From an uncultured Bacteroidales bacterium (GTDB lineage: Bacteria; Bacteroidota; Bacteroidia; Bacteroidales; P3), in contig ONBK01000008.1 of assembly GCA_900316055.1 (NCBI GenBank), positions 40,200-104,199 of the forward strand: a DNA stretch of 64,000 nt, in the 5' to 3' direction. Shown here one piece after another: positions 40,313 through 49,438 of the stretch. Both the position numbers and the translations under genes were made by a program. The notes beneath the pieces were generated by a model. That model had not been told where the DNA came from, searched no databases, and worked only from the letters and a program-made list of their open reading frames with translations. Each line of letters opens with the position of its first letter. Position 1 is the stretch's first letter.

Positions 40313-42031
40313 ATGCGAATACTGCTCATCACACCGCCGCTCACGCAGCTCAACACGCCCTATCCCGCTACGGCGTACCTCAAGGGGTACTACGGGGCGC
40401 AGGGGCATACTGTCCAGCAGGTGGACCTCGGTATCGAGGTGGCCGACCGCGTGCTGTCGCGGGAGTTCCTCGCGGGCATCGGCCTCGAGGAGCAGGCACG
40501 GCTCGTGGAGCCCGTCAAGCGCTTTCTCCGTGGGCAGGACGACACCCTTGGACCGCGCATCGCAAACCGGAGCCTCCTGCCGGAGGGCAAACGCTTCGAG
40601 CAGCTGGACGAGGACAACATGGAGTGGTCCTTCGGCGTCAGCGGCACCACCGACAAGGCGATGCACCTCGCAACACTCTTCATCGAGGATATCGCCGACT
40701 ATATTCGCGAGCATATTGACCCCCACTTTGACCTTGTGCGCTACGCCGAATATCTCAGCAATGACGCCCCCACCTTTGATCCCCTCTACGACGAGCTGCA
40801 GCAGGAGCCGTCGGTTATCGACCGGATGATGCTGGAGATCCTTGAAAAGGAGTGCAGGGTGATAGGAGATAAGGAGGCAGGAGATAAGGAGATAAGACAA
40901 AAGTACTGTTGCTACGATAAAGTCTGCATTACGGTTCCGTTCCCAGGGTGCTTGTATGGGGCATTGCGCTGCGGCCAGTGGCTCAAGACCCACACCTCGG
41001 CCACCGTCGAGATAGGCGGCGGCTTCCCCAACACCGAATGGCGACAACTCTCCGACAAGCGCATCTATGAGTTCTGCCACGAGGTGGTTATCGATGGCTG
41101 CCGCGAGGCCGACCAATACTGTCCGGATTTCAGCGACCTGCCATTGGACAAATACCTTTCGCTGACCGAGATGACCAATCCCATGCACCGCTTGTGGAGC
41201 CAAGGGCGGTGGAACAAGATGGTGATGGCTCACGGCTGCTATTGGCACCGCTGCGCCTTCTGCGACACCTCGCTCGACTATATCGGCAACTACCATGCTC
41301 CCAAGGCTACCACGGTGGTCGACCACATGGAGCGCATTATAGAGCAGACCCACCGAACGGGCTTCCATTTCGTCGACGAAGCTCTGCCGCCCAAGTTGCT
41401 GCGCGAGGTGGCCGAGGAGATACTGCGTCGCGGCTTGGCCGTCAGCTTTTGGGGTAACATACGTTTTGAGAAAGCCTATACCGCCGAGCTGTGTGACTTG
41501 CTGGCCGAGGCCGGCATGGTGGCCGTGAGTGGCGGCCTCGAAGTAGCCTCCGACCGACTGCTGAGACTCATCGACAAGGGCGTTACCATCCAGCAGACCG
41601 TCGAAGCCTGCCGTCACCTGCGCGACGCCGGTATCATGGTCCACACCTACCTCATGTACGGTTTCCCCACCGAGACGCTGCAGGAGACCGTCGACGCGCT
41701 GGAGACCGTGCGCCGCATGTTCGACGAGGGCATCGTGCAGAGTGCCTTTTGGCACCGCTATGCCATGACCTGCCACAGTCCCAGCGGCCTCAACCCCGAA
41801 GCTTATGGCGCCCGCCGCGTGACCTTGAAGCCGAATCCTTTCTGCAACAACGAGGTGGATTGGGAACCAGGCTTCGACTATGATATCGAAGCCGTCGGCG
41901 CCGCCCTGCGGCTCGCTACCTATAATTATATGAATGGCCTCGGCCTCGACCAGCCCGTCCGCAGCTGGTTCCCCATCCGCGTCCCTAAGCCTACATCTTA
42001 CTCTAAGTCAATCCGTTCTACCTCATTTTAA
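40313..42031 (+). CDS. B12-binding-domain radical SAM protein
   Basis: 572 residues. The N-terminal part MRILLITPPLTQLNTPYPAT with YGAQGHTVQQVDLGIE resembles the cobalamin-binding half of class B radical SAM enzymes. The radical SAM cysteines are GCYWHRCAFCDT (Cx4Cx2C) in the middle of the protein, followed by a TIM-barrel with SFWGNIRFEKAY, SGGLEVASDRLL and TYLMYGFPTET. The part before the cluster (VVIDGCREADQY) looks shorter than I expect for the family. Residues VIGDKEAGDKEIRQK come from an 8-bp repeat tract. The substrate is unknown. The start lies just after the terminator of the previous gene, so the promoter may overlap it. Confidence 0.85.
   Translation: MRILLITPPLTQLNTPYPATAYLKGYYGAQGHTVQQVDLGIEVADRVLSREFLAGIGLEEQARLVEPVKRFLRGQDDTLGPRIANRSLLPEGKRFEQLDEDNMEWSFGVSGTTDKAMHLATLFIEDIADYIREHIDPHFDLVRYAEYLSNDAPTFDPLYDELQQEPSVIDRMMLEILEKECRVIGDKEAGDKEIRQKYCCYDKVCITVPFPGCLYGALRCGQWLKTHTSATVEIGGGFPNTEWRQLSDKRIYEFCHEVVIDGCREADQYCPDFSDLPLDKYLSLTEMTNPMHRLWSQGRWNKMVMAHGCYWHRCAFCDTSLDYIGNYHAPKATTVVDHMERIIEQTHRTGFHFVDEALPPKLLREVAEEILRRGLAVSFWGNIRFEKAYTAELCDLLAEAGMVAVSGGLEVASDRLLRLIDKGVTIQQTVEACRHLRDAGIMVHTYLMYGFPTETLQETVDALETVRRMFDEGIVQSAFWHRYAMTCHSPSGLNPEAYGARRVTLKPNPFCNNEVDWEPGFDYDIEAVGAALRLATYNYMNGLGLDQPVRSWFPIRVPKPTSYSKSIRSTSF
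40858..40897. repeat. 8-bp tandem repeat AGATAAGG in the radical SAM gene
   Basis: AGATAAGG (40867), AGGCAGG, AGATAAGG (40882), AGATAAGA (40890). It encodes GDKEAGDKEI. Confidence 0.82.
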
Positions 42032-42036
42032 CCATT

Positions 42037-42060
42037 GTTTAACCATTTTAATGGTTAAAC
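42037..42060. repeat. Perfect inverted repeat GTTTAACCATT
   Basis: GTTTAACCATT (42037-42047), TT, AATGGTTAAAC (42050-42060), just after the radical SAM stop codon. Low complexity; it may help to end transcription. Confidence 0.6.
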
Positions 42061-42084
42061 AATCAGAAAATCATTGAGATAAAG

Positions 42085-42115
42085 ATAAACCCGATACTTA
42101 TTGTACCGGGTTTTA
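42085..42115 (+). terminator. Terminator downstream of the radical SAM gene
   Basis: AAACCCG (42087-42093) and CGGGTTT (42107-42113) around a 13-nt loop that can pair partly, then TTTT. Confidence 0.65.
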
Positions 42116-42136
42116 ATGGGTGGCGACGGGTGACCG

Positions 42137-42589
42137 TCAGATTTTCTTAAAGTTAAGGGATGTTTTGTGGTTGTACTCCACTTCGTCAGGTTGTCCTTCA
42201 TGGTACCAATCGGTCTCGGTGTAACTGAGAATCATTTCATTATTCTCCAGTTTATCGATGACATAGCTTTCGGTATATGTGTTTTTGCCGTAATCTAAGC
42301 CCATTTCCATGCTAAAAATGATATTGTCTCCACTAATAGAGTAAGTGAATGGAGCGGTGTCTTCGTCAAAAGAAACGATACCTGTCTTGTCTTTGTTGAA
42401 GGTGAGTGTAAGATTTGGTCCCTGTTCGGTAACAGGTTGGTTTCTGGACTCGATGGGGTGACCGATGTTGATGAAAGTTCGGCTTTCCAATTGCCATGTG
42501 CCAAGAATGAGGTCTTCGTTGTCCTTGGAGCAGGATACAATCGTTGTCGCAAAGAGGGCGACTAGCAGGAGTGGGATAATCTTTTTCAT
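42137..42589 (-). CDS. Lipocalin-like lipoprotein
   Basis: 150 residues. Lipoprotein signal KKIIPLLLVALFATTIVSC with lipobox VSC, then KDNEDLILGTWQLES, the typical opening strand of the Bacteroidota lipocalin-like domain. Strands LTLTFNKDKTGIVSF, FTYSISGDNIIFSM and NEMILSYTETDW follow. Presumed surface or periplasmic ligand-binding protein, function unknown. It is transcribed in the same direction as the mgtC-like gene, 22 bp downstream of it. Confidence 0.82.
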   Translation of the reverse strand: MKKIIPLLLVALFATTIVSCSKDNEDLILGTWQLESRTFINIGHPIESRNQPVTEQGPNLTLTFNKDKTGIVSFDEDTAPFTYSISGDNIIFSMEMGLDYGKNTYTESYVIDKLENNEMILSYTETDWYHEGQPDEVEYNHKTSLNFKKI

Positions 42590-42610
42590 TACTTACTTTA
42601 TTAATATAGT

Positions 42611-43093
42611 TTATCGGGCGATGTCCTCGTCGTTGTCGTCTCCGCGTTTGCTGCGACGGAGGCGTTTGATGTACATCTCGATGCCCTTGAGTCCCCAGTT
42701 GATGAGGATGACCACGGCGACGGCAATGAGAGCTTCGCGCCACATGCCATAGCCACAGAGGCAACCCACGGCGGCGCTGCACCAGATGGTGGCGGCGGAG
42801 GAGAGGCCGTGGATGGTGAGGCCGTCTTTCATGATGACGCCGGCACCAAGGAAGCCGATGCCCGTCACCACCTGCGAAAGAACACGAAGGTTGTCGTTGT
42901 TCACCGGGCCACCCGCCAGCTTGGCGCTCATGATGACGCTCTCGCTTATCAATATAAATATACAGGCACCGACGGCCACCAGTGAATTGGTGGTGAGACC
43001 GGCCTGACGCTGCTTGAGTTCACGCTGTGTGCCGATGATGACACCTGCGAGGAGGGCGCAGGCCAAACGGAAGATGAATGTTTCTAACGGCAT
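42611..43093 (-). CDS. MgtC/SapB-family membrane protein
   Basis: 160 residues, four to five hydrophobic helices. The conserved N-terminus FRLACALLAGVIIGTQREL and the TGIGFLGAGVIMKDG and GLSSAATIWCSAAVGCLCG motifs define the MgtC/SapB family. The C-terminal tail is charged and lacks the ACT-like domain of full MgtC. Family members modulate Mg2+ homeostasis and the F-ATPase. It overlaps rsmI by 10 bp. Confidence 0.93.
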   Translation of the reverse strand: MPLETFIFRLACALLAGVIIGTQRELKQRQAGLTTNSLVAVGACIFILISESVIMSAKLAGGPVNNDNLRVLSQVVTGIGFLGAGVIMKDGLTIHGLSSAATIWCSAAVGCLCGYGMWREALIAVAVVILINWGLKGIEMYIKRLRRSKRGDDNDEDIAR

Positions 43094-43758
43094 AATCCTG
43101 ATAGTATTACTACAATTTCGCCTTTGACTTCCTTCTGCTGGAAGTGGGTGAGCACCTCGGCGAGGGTGCCGCGGGCGGTCTCGGCATGGAGTTTGCTGAT
43201 TTCGCGGCTCACGGAGACTTGGCGGTCGGGGCCAAGGACTTCGATGAGTTGTTCAAGCAGCTTCACCAGCCGGTAGGGACTCTCGTAGATGATCATGGTG
43301 CGCTCTTCGTCGGCGAGGGCATTGATGGCAGTTTGACGACCTTTTTTATGGGGCATGAAGCCGAGGAATGTGAAACGGTCACAGGGAAGACCGCTGTCAA
43401 TGAGTGCCGGTACAAAGGCTGTAGCGCCCGGTAGACACTCCACGTCGATGCCCTCTTTCACCGCCTCGCGTACCAGTAGGAAGCCTGGATCGCTGATGCC
43501 GGGAGTGCCGGCATCGGTAACCACAGCAATAGTGGTGCCGGCCTTCAGTCGCTCGACGAGTCCCGCCACCGTCTGGTGCTCATTGAAGATATGGTAACTC
43601 TGCAACGGGGTGTCGATACCGTAGTGCTGCAGTAGCACACGGCTGGTGCGGGTGTCCTCGGCGAGGATAAGGTCAACAGACTTGAGAACCTCGACGCCAC
43701 GAAATGTCATGTCGCCGAGGTTCCCAACGGGTGTCGGTACTAAGTACAATTTCGACAT
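43084..43758 (-). CDS. rsmI: 16S rRNA 2'-O-methyltransferase (C1402)
   Basis: 224 residues of the tetrapyrrole-methylase fold. MSKLYLVPTPVGNLGDMTFR, LAEDTRTSRVLLQHYG, VTDAGTPGISDPGFLLV and the LPGATAFVPALIDSGLPCD segment are diagnostic of RsmI, which uses SAM to methylate the ribose of C1402. It is shorter than the E. coli protein (286) but normal for Bacteroidota. The start overlaps yebC by one base and the end overlaps the mgtC-like gene. Confidence 0.96.
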   Translation of the reverse strand: MSKLYLVPTPVGNLGDMTFRGVEVLKSVDLILAEDTRTSRVLLQHYGIDTPLQSYHIFNEHQTVAGLVERLKAGTTIAVVTDAGTPGISDPGFLLVREAVKEGIDVECLPGATAFVPALIDSGLPCDRFTFLGFMPHKKGRQTAINALADEERTMIIYESPYRLVKLLEQLIEVLGPDRQVSVSREISKLHAETARGTLAEVLTHFQQKEVKGEIVVILSGLCR

Positions 43759-44498
43759 TATTCTTCCTCGAAGTCGTCGGGGATCTCCATGTCATGATAG
43801 ACATTGGTCACGTCGTCGTCCTCTTCGAGAATGCCGATGACCTTCATAACTTTGCGGATGGTCTCGGTGTCGACCTGACGCAGGGTGTTGGGGATGCGCT
43901 GCAACTCGGCGCTCTCGCACTCGATGCCTTTCTGCTCAAGCATCTTGACCATGTTGCCGAAGTCTTCATAAGCGGTGTAGAGGGTCAGGTACTCGTCGTC
44001 GGCCTCCATCTCTTCCAGACCGCCATCGATGAGTTCCATCTCCAGTTCGTCGACATCCATCTCGGGCTTGCGGGGCACCACGAAGACACCTTTACGGGTG
44101 AAAAGGAAGGCGAGGCTACCGTTGGTCTCCAGCGTGCCACCGTTCTTGTTCATGATGGCTTTCACGTTGGCAACGGTACGGTTGTTGTTGTCGGAGAGGG
44201 CCTCGATGAAGAGGGCGATACCATGGCTCACGTGGCACTCGAAGGTGAGTTCCTGCATCTGGGCAGCGTCCTTGTCGTTGGCTTTGTTGATGGAACGCTG
44301 CAGGGTGTCCTTGGGCATGTTGCAGCCGCGGGCGTTCTGCACGAGCAGGCGCAGACGGGGGTTGCTGTCGGGGTCGGGACCGCCTTCGCGCACGGCGATG
44401 GTGACCTGTTTCAGAATGTTACTCCACTGTTTCGAGCGCTTGGCATCAGCTGCACCTTTGGCTCTCTTAATCTTTGACCATTTGTTGTGTCCTGACAT
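43758..44498 (-). CDS. yebC: YebC/PmpR-family protein (TACO1 family)
   Basis: 246 residues. MSGHNKWSKIKRAKGAADAK, split at residue 20, then KQWSNILKQVTIAVREGGPD, and YECHVSHGIALFIEAL-like FECHVSHGIALFIEALSDN are diagnostic. Family members were called transcriptional regulators; the TACO1 branch acts on translation of polyproline stretches. The C-terminal extension (ILEEDDDVTNVYHDMEIPDD) is acidic. It is adjacent to rsmI and trmB, which fits a translation-related role. Confidence 0.95.
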   Translation of the reverse strand: MSGHNKWSKIKRAKGAADAKRSKQWSNILKQVTIAVREGGPDPDSNPRLRLLVQNARGCNMPKDTLQRSINKANDKDAAQMQELTFECHVSHGIALFIEALSDNNNRTVANVKAIMNKNGGTLETNGSLAFLFTRKGVFVVPRKPEMDVDELEMELIDGGLEEMEADDEYLTLYTAYEDFGNMVKMLEQKGIECESAELQRIPNTLRQVDTETIRKVMKVIGILEEDDDVTNVYHDMEIPDDFEEE

Positions 44499-44547
44499 AA
44501 TTACTTTTTTTATTTTGTTAATTTATTGTTATTTCGTTATCACGTTA

Positions 44548-45210
44548 TTACGAGTTTTTCCAATTAATATAGGTTATCGGCATGCCCTTCTCAAGGAACA
44601 TCTGCTCGTAGAAGGTCTGCGTCAATTTGGCTTCTCCGTCGTAGTCGGTATGGTATAGGTCGTTGGTGTTGAAGCGCACCTCTACATTTCGTGTGGGAAG
44701 CACCTCGTTGAGGGTGTAGTCGTAGAGTTCCTGCGAGTCGGTCTTGAGGTGCATCAGGCTTCCGGGAGCAAGGAAGCGGCTGTAGGTGTCGAGGAAGCGA
44801 GGCGACGTGAGTCGTTTGTTGGGTTTCTTCAGCTGCGGGTCGCAGAAAGTAATCCATATCTCGGAGACCTCGCCTTCGGCGAAGAAGTGGTCGATAAGTT
44901 CGATGCGTGTGCGGATGAACGCCACGTTCTTCATCTGCTCTTCGTTGCTGGTTTTGGCTCCGCGCCAGAGGCGCGCACCCTTGATGTCGACGCCGATGTA
45001 GTTGCGCTCGGGATGGATGCGTGCCAACGCGATGGTGTAGTCGCCTTTGCCGCATCCCAACTCCAGTGTGATGGGATTGTCATTACCGAATTGTTCGCGC
45101 CAACGGCCCCTTAGGGCAAATCCCTCCTTCTCCAATTGGTCGAAGCCTACTTGGAAGAGGTTAGGGAACGTGAGATTCTCCGCGAATCGCTGCAACTTAT
45201 GGTGTCCCAT
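44548..45210 (-). CDS. trmB: tRNA (guanine-N7-)-methyltransferase
   Basis: 220 residues. Makes m7G46 in tRNA. The SAM site is ITLELGCGKGDYTIALA, NYIGVDIKGARLWRGAK follows, and the catalytic region IWITFCDPQLKKPNKRLTSP, split here, corresponds to the WxxFPDPxxKxRHxKRR motif of other phyla. The Bacteroidota form has the variant TFCDPQLKK. Its start is 2 bp after the SPOR-protein stop. A short spacer with GTTATTTCGTTATCAC near-repeats separates it from yebC. Confidence 0.94.
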   Translation of the reverse strand: MGHHKLQRFAENLTFPNLFQVGFDQLEKEGFALRGRWREQFGNDNPITLELGCGKGDYTIALARIHPERNYIGVDIKGARLWRGAKTSNEEQMKNVAFIRTRIELIDHFFAEGEVSEIWITFCDPQLKKPNKRLTSPRFLDTYSRFLAPGSLMHLKTDSQELYDYTLNEVLPTRNVEVRFNTNDLYHTDYDGEAKLTQTFYEQMFLEKGMPITYINWKNS

Positions 45211-45211
45211 C

Positions 45212-46969
45212 TTACCACTGTTTGATGGCGATATCGCCGTCGTACCAACTCTTGAGATGATTGAACAGAGCTTCCGCTTTGGTGCGCGTCGGAGCGCTAC
45301 CCATGCTCACGTAATAGCCGTCGTTCTTTTCAATGATATAAGCATCACAGCCTTGGGCATGCAGACGGGAGGCCATCTTGTTGGCAGTACTTTTGTTGAT
45401 ATAGAAACCTGCAATGATGTCAAAGCCCTGCTTGCTCTCTTTGGTCATGTATGCAGAGACTTCAACGAAGTCGTCTTGGACGGGTTTTTTCTTCACAGCC
45501 TCACGTTCCTGCTGCTTCACCTGCTGCACTTCGGTGGCCGTGTGCTCCTTTTCTCCCTGCTGCATACCGAGGTCGTCTACCAGTTGGTCGAGCAGTTCGT
45601 CAAGCAGGTTGAGGTTCATCAACTCGCTCTGTACGGTGCCACGCACCTTGTTGGCATAACTGTATCTCATCCAAGGTTCGCAGTGGTTGGAAATATAGTC
45701 GCTGTATGGAATCATGCACTGCACAGCGAAACGGTTGCCCATCAGGTCGTTCATCCTGTGGTCGGCATACTGGCGCACACGGTCCATCATGGCAGCTTTG
45801 CCGCCGCGATAGTTGCGAGTGGCGAGGAAATCGCTGATGTAACCGTCCATGGCCACACAAACCCGATTGCTGTTGCTCATCATCTCGGCGTTGCTGTAGA
45901 CGAGGTGGTCACAGTTGTAAGTCAAGTCGTTCTCTGCGGGGACATCTAAATGCTTGCCCCCCACCGTAACCTCAGGAGTCTCTGTGGCATCGGAGGTCAT
46001 ATAATGGGTGTAGTAATAGTAGCCGCCTCCGGCAAGTGCCAGCAGGAGTAGCAGCAACAGCCAAATGAGCCATCTGCGTTTTTTCTTCTTTTCTTTCTTC
46101 TCCTTCTTCTCCTGTTTTTTCTGCTCTTTTCGGGCATGTTTCTCTTCCTTGGCGGCAGCCTTCGCATTCTTTTTCTCCTCTTTGGCGGAAGCTTCTGCAC
46201 GTTCTTTCTTGGCTTTGGCCTCAGCTTTCAAAGCGGCCTTCGACTTGGGAAGTTCGTCGAGTTGTTTCAGCGTATCCTGTAACTCGGGTTCGGGTTCAGG
46301 CATAGGCACCGGTTCGGACATCGGTTCAGGCTCAGGCTCAGGTTCGGGCTCAGGCTCAGGTTCGGGTTCCGGCTCAGGTTCGGGTTCCGGCTCAGGCTCT
46401 GGCTCGGGCTCAGGTACGGGTTCTGGTATGGGCTCCGGCTCGGGTTCAGGTTCTGGAGTCTTTGGTGTCTCCGGTGCTGCAGGAATCTCTGGCGCTGCCG
46501 GTGCTACCGGGGCAGCCTCCTCAAACTGGGCAAAAGGATCCTCGTTGTCGTCGTGAGCATAGGTCTTCACTCCCTCTAAGGGTTTCTCGCTGCTGTTGCC
46601 GGCCTCAATCACCAATCCTTCAGCCATCTTGAAACTGCAGTCTTCACCTACTTTCGTCAGCACGCCGAGGTCACCGAAACGGTGCTCGCCGCTGCGCGCA
46701 ATTTTGTCGGTCAGCGCGTCCACATAGTTGTGCCACATCTGCTCGGCAATTTCCTCGTTCACACATTCACGTGCTGCTATCTCGCGCACGATGGCGTTGT
46801 CTCCGGAGCAATCCTTCTTCAGGAAGATGTTTCTTGTAGAAGGATAGTAAATCTGCGACTGTGGATCGTGCCGCGGGGCTTGCACCTCGCTGTCTAACGT
46901 TCCGATGCCGGGCAGCTCCACGCGCTGTCCCTCTTTCAACAACTCAACAATTAAATCAGTTATATTCAT
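45212..46969 (-). CDS. HU-like plus SPOR-domain membrane protein with long Pro-Glu repeat
   Basis: 585 residues. The N-terminal 110 residues ([40 protein letters not shown]) form the HU/CCDC81-like domain seen in Bacteroidota cell-division proteins. Residues about 170-230 are a nearly pure Pro-Glu repeat. A Lys/Ala/Glu-rich coiled-coil stretch, one transmembrane helix ([17 protein letters not shown]), an extracytoplasmic region and a C-terminal SPOR domain ([20 protein letters not shown], ... [18 protein letters not shown]) follow. SPOR binds denuded glycan at septa, so a cell-division role is likely. The start overlaps kdsB by 4 bp. Confidence 0.88.
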   Translation of the reverse strand: MNITDLIVELLKEGQRVELPGIGTLDSEVQAPRHDPQSQIYYPSTRNIFLKKDCSGDNAIVREIAARECVNEEIAEQMWHNYVDALTDKIARSGEHRFGDLGVLTKVGEDCSFKMAEGLVIEAGNSSEKPLEGVKTYAHDDNEDPFAQFEEAAPVAPAAPEIPAAPETPKTPEPEPEPEPIPEPVPEPEPEPEPEPEPEPEPEPEPEPEPEPEPEPMSEPVPMPEPEPELQDTLKQLDELPKSKAALKAEAKAKKERAEASAKEEKKNAKAAAKEEKHARKEQKKQEKKEKKEKKKKRRWLIWLLLLLLLALAGGGYYYYTHYMTSDATETPEVTVGGKHLDVPAENDLTYNCDHLVYSNAEMMSNSNRVCVAMDGYISDFLATRNYRGGKAAMMDRVRQYADHRMNDLMGNRFAVQCMIPYSDYISNHCEPWMRYSYANKVRGTVQSELMNLNLLDELLDQLVDDLGMQQGEKEHTATEVQQVKQQEREAVKKKPVQDDFVEVSAYMTKESKQGFDIIAGFYINKSTANKMASRLHAQGCDAYIIEKNDGYYVSMGSAPTRTKAEALFNHLKSWYDGDIAIKQW

Positions 46970-47739
46970 AGGACTTGTTTTATTCTTTTCAGTTCATTTT
47001 CTGCAGCATCAAGGTCGGCGGGGGTGTCGATGCCGATATTGGCGCAGGGGGTCTCTCTTACGGCAATGGTATATCCCGCCTCCAACCAACGCAACTGCTC
47101 CAGTTTCTCACTGCATTCCAGCGTGCTCTGGGGCAATTGGCACACTTCTTTCAGCACTTCGCTGCGGAAAGCGTAGATGCCTACATGTTTGAAATACTCA
47201 CCCTCTTCAAGCCAGTGCTCAAATTCCTCTCCACGGCGGTAGGGGATAGCCTGCCGGCTGAAGTAGAGCGCTTGACCGTTGGATGCACACACCACTTTCA
47301 CGTTGTTGGGCGATGACAACTCTTCGCTGCTCGTGATGTGGGTCTTCAAGGTGGCGATGGCTGTCTCTGGTTTTTCAAAGCAGGAGGCGAGGCTCTCCAA
47401 CTGCGAGGCCTGCACGAAAGGCTCGTCGCCTTGCAGGTTGATCACCACATCATAGCGTTCACCCTTCTGTTCGAGGGTGCGCAGCACTTCGCCGCAACGG
47501 TCGGTGCCGCTTCTGTGCTCCGTCGAGGTCATCATCACGCTCTCCTCTCCAAAGGTCTCCTTCATGTGAGAGAAGATGCGCTCGTCGTCGGTGGCTACCA
47601 CTGCTTTCTCCACACATCCCGCATTCGAGGCCACGCTGTAGGCGTAGTCGATGATGGGCTTCCCCCCCAGCAGAGCTAGCGGCTTGCCGGGGAATCGCGT
47701 CGATGCGTAACGTGCAGGTATAACAGCCAATATCTTCAT
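46966..47739 (-). CDS. kdsB: 3-deoxy-manno-octulosonate cytidylyltransferase
   Basis: Activates Kdo with CTP for the LPS inner core. 257 residues. The nucleotide-binding N-terminus is [20 protein letters not shown], with [11 protein letters not shown] as the metal-binding region, [10 protein letters not shown], and [14 protein letters not shown] near the C-terminus. It complements lpxA/lpxC elsewhere in the window: the organism makes Kdo-lipid A. The downstream gene overlaps it by 4 bp. Confidence 0.97.
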   Translation of the reverse strand: MKILAVIPARYASTRFPGKPLALLGGKPIIDYAYSVASNAGCVEKAVVATDDERIFSHMKETFGEESVMMTSTEHRSGTDRCGEVLRTLEQKGERYDVVINLQGDEPFVQASQLESLASCFEKPETAIATLKTHITSSEELSSPNNVKVVCASNGQALYFSRQAIPYRRGEEFEHWLEEGEYFKHVGIYAFRSEVLKEVCQLPQSTLECSEKLEQLRWLEAGYTIAVRETPCANIGIDTPADLDAAENELKRIKQVL

Positions 47740-47762
47740 TCGATTTCTTTAACCAATAACCC

Positions 47763-48377
47763 TTAATTAAACAACCCGCCCACTTCGGCATCTATCCGGT
47801 TGATGATTAATCCCAAATCTTCTTTGTTCTCCACAAAGTCGCACTCGTCGGTGTCCACTACCACCATCTTTCCCTCAAACGACGAGGCCCAGTTCTCGTA
47901 GCGTGCATTCAGGTTCGTCAGATAGTCCAGTCGGATGCCCCGCTCGTACTCCCTGCCGCGTTTCTGGATATGCCTCACCAATGTCGGCACATCGCCGCGC
48001 ACATACACCACCAGGTCGGGCTTGGGTAGCAGAGACATCATTGCCTCCGCCAATTTCGTGTAGGTTGTCAGGTCGCGGGTGGTCATCAGACCCATGCTCT
48101 GCAGGTTCGGGGCGAAAACATAGGCATCGTCGAGCAACGAACGGTCGCGGATGAAACTCTCGCCGCTCTTGGCCAACTCGCTTAATTCCTTCACTCCCGC
48201 ATACAGCGAATGCACCATCATGTTGAACGACCAGCGGCGCATGTCCTCATAAAAGCTGTTCAGGTAAGGATTCTCCTCCGAAGGACCGTACACCGCGCGA
48301 TATCCGTAATGCTTCGACAACAGCTTCGTCAGCTCCGTCTTCCCTGCGCCTATATTTCCCGAGATTGCTATCTGCAT
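47763..48377 (-). CDS. Deoxynucleoside kinase (dGK/dAK family)
   Basis: 204 residues starting MQIAISGNIGAGKTELTKLL with the P-loop GNIGAGKT. ESFIRDRSLLDDAYVF holds the conserved DRS motif and KPDLVVYVRGDVPTLVRHIQKR the lid arginines, marking the deoxyadenosine/deoxyguanosine kinase family of nucleoside salvage. A longer frame starts 12 codons upstream, but the alignment begins at MQIAIS. It is the first gene of the operon running to mgtC. A TTTCACT repeat lies in the leader. Confidence 0.93.
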   Translation of the reverse strand: MQIAISGNIGAGKTELTKLLSKHYGYRAVYGPSEENPYLNSFYEDMRRWSFNMMVHSLYAGVKELSELAKSGESFIRDRSLLDDAYVFAPNLQSMGLMTTRDLTTYTKLAEAMMSLLPKPDLVVYVRGDVPTLVRHIQKRGREYERGIRLDYLTNLNARYENWASSFEGKMVVVDTDECDFVENKEDLGLIINRIDAEVGGLFN

Positions 48378-48400
48378 ACTACATTTTTCAATTCCTGACT

Positions 48401-48428
48401 TTTCACTTTTCACTTTTCACTTTTCACT
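48401..48428. repeat. 7-bp tandem repeat TTTCACT, four perfect copies
   Basis: Lies in the 5' leader of the deoxynucleoside kinase operon (minus strand AGTGAAA). The unit is the same as in the barrel signal peptide at 23336-23356. Confidence 0.92.
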
Positions 48429-48469
48429 TTCAGTCAGTTGTCGTTATTATTTGTCATATTTTAAAAACG

Positions 48470-48477
48470 CAAATATA
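48470..48477 (-). promoter_or_regulatory. -7 element TATATTTG of the deoxynucleoside kinase operon
   Basis: Plus-strand CAAATATA, about 90 bp upstream of the ATG. The leader contains the TTTCACT tract. Confidence 0.65.
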
Positions 48478-48519
48478 CGCATATTTTTTAAAAGATAACA
48501 AAATTATAAAAAAAAAGTG

Positions 48520-48527
48520 TATCTTTG
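48520..48527 (+). promoter_or_regulatory. -7 element TATCTTTG of nadC
   Basis: TATCTTTGCA, about 65 bp before the nadC start and divergent from the promoter at 48470. Confidence 0.75.
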
Positions 48528-48592
48528 CATGTTTGAAAATAGGTGCATTGTTTCTTGAAAAGAAACGATACATGACATTAAATCAGATTATT

Positions 48593-49438
48593 ATGATGAA
48601 TATTGACAACCTTGACGAACTAATCAAAATGGCACTCCGCGAGGATATCGGCGATGGCGACCACTCCACCCTTGCCTGCATCCCTCCCACCGCACAAGGA
48701 ACGGCCAAAATGGTGGCCAAACAGGATGGCATCCTCTGTGGCGCCGAAGTGGGCGAACGAGTGTTTAAGATAGTGGATAATAATCTGATTGTTAATCTTC
48801 TGAAACATGATGGGGATGCTATCTTCAAAGGCGAGATAGTGATGACCATCGAGGGTCCCTCGGGCTCCATCCTCACCGCCGAACGCACCGCCCTCAATTT
48901 TATGCAACGCCTCTCGGGCATCGCCACCGAGACTCACCGCATGGTCTCCATGCTCAAAGGACTGAACACCAAACTGCTCGACACCCGCAAGACGACCCCC
49001 AATATGCGACTCCTCGAGAAGTACGCCGTCGCTTGCGGCGGCGGCACCAACCACCGCATCGGCCTCTACGATATGGTGATGCTCAAGGACAACCATATCG
49101 ACTTCGCAGGCGGCATTGAGGCGGCCATCGACCGTACCCGCGACTACCTGAAAGCTAAGGGGAAAGACCTCCGCATCGAGATCGAGGTGCGTAACCTCGA
49201 CGAGTTGCAGCGCGTCCTCAACCACGGTGGCGTCGACCGTATCATGCTCGACAATTTCGACACCATCACCCTCCGCGAGGCAGTGAAACGCATCGAAGGG
49301 AAATATGAGACGGAAGCCTCCGGTGGCATCACCGAGAAGACCCTCCGCGAGTACGCTGAGACGGGTGTCGACTTCATCTCCGTCGGCGCACTGACTCATC
49401 ACATCAAAAGTCTCGACCTTTCATTGGTGAAAAAATGA
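48593..49438 (+). CDS. nadC: Nicotinate-nucleotide pyrophosphorylase (carboxylating)
   Basis: Converts quinolinate and PRPP to nicotinate mononucleotide in NAD synthesis. 281 residues from MMNIDNLDELIKMALREDIG. EDIGDGDHS, the ERTALNFMQRLSGIAT motif, LDTRKTTPNMRLLEKYAV and GGGTNHRIGLYDMVMLKDNH are all intact, as is SGGITEKTLREYAETGVDFI. Starts further upstream exist in frame but cross the -7 element or extend beyond family alignment; ATG 48572 is the main alternative. The stop overlaps the next start (ATGA). Confidence 0.96.
   Translation: MMNIDNLDELIKMALREDIGDGDHSTLACIPPTAQGTAKMVAKQDGILCGAEVGERVFKIVDNNLIVNLLKHDGDAIFKGEIVMTIEGPSGSILTAERTALNFMQRLSGIATETHRMVSMLKGLNTKLLDTRKTTPNMRLLEKYAVACGGGTNHRIGLYDMVMLKDNHIDFAGGIEAAIDRTRDYLKAKGKDLRIEIEVRNLDELQRVLNHGGVDRIMLDNFDTITLREAVKRIEGKYETEASGGITEKTLREYAETGVDFISVGALTHHIKSLDLSLVKK

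Noticed and set aside
40259-41776. Minus-strand open frame of 505 residues opposite the radical SAM gene
   Set aside because: Shadow frame. The plus strand carries the Cx4Cx2C motif and family-level similarity.
46290-46460. CRISPR-like or minisatellite array in the SPOR-protein gene
   Set aside because: The 6-bp periodic sequence encodes a Pro-Glu linker in frame; there are no spacers. Such linkers are common in SPOR proteins.
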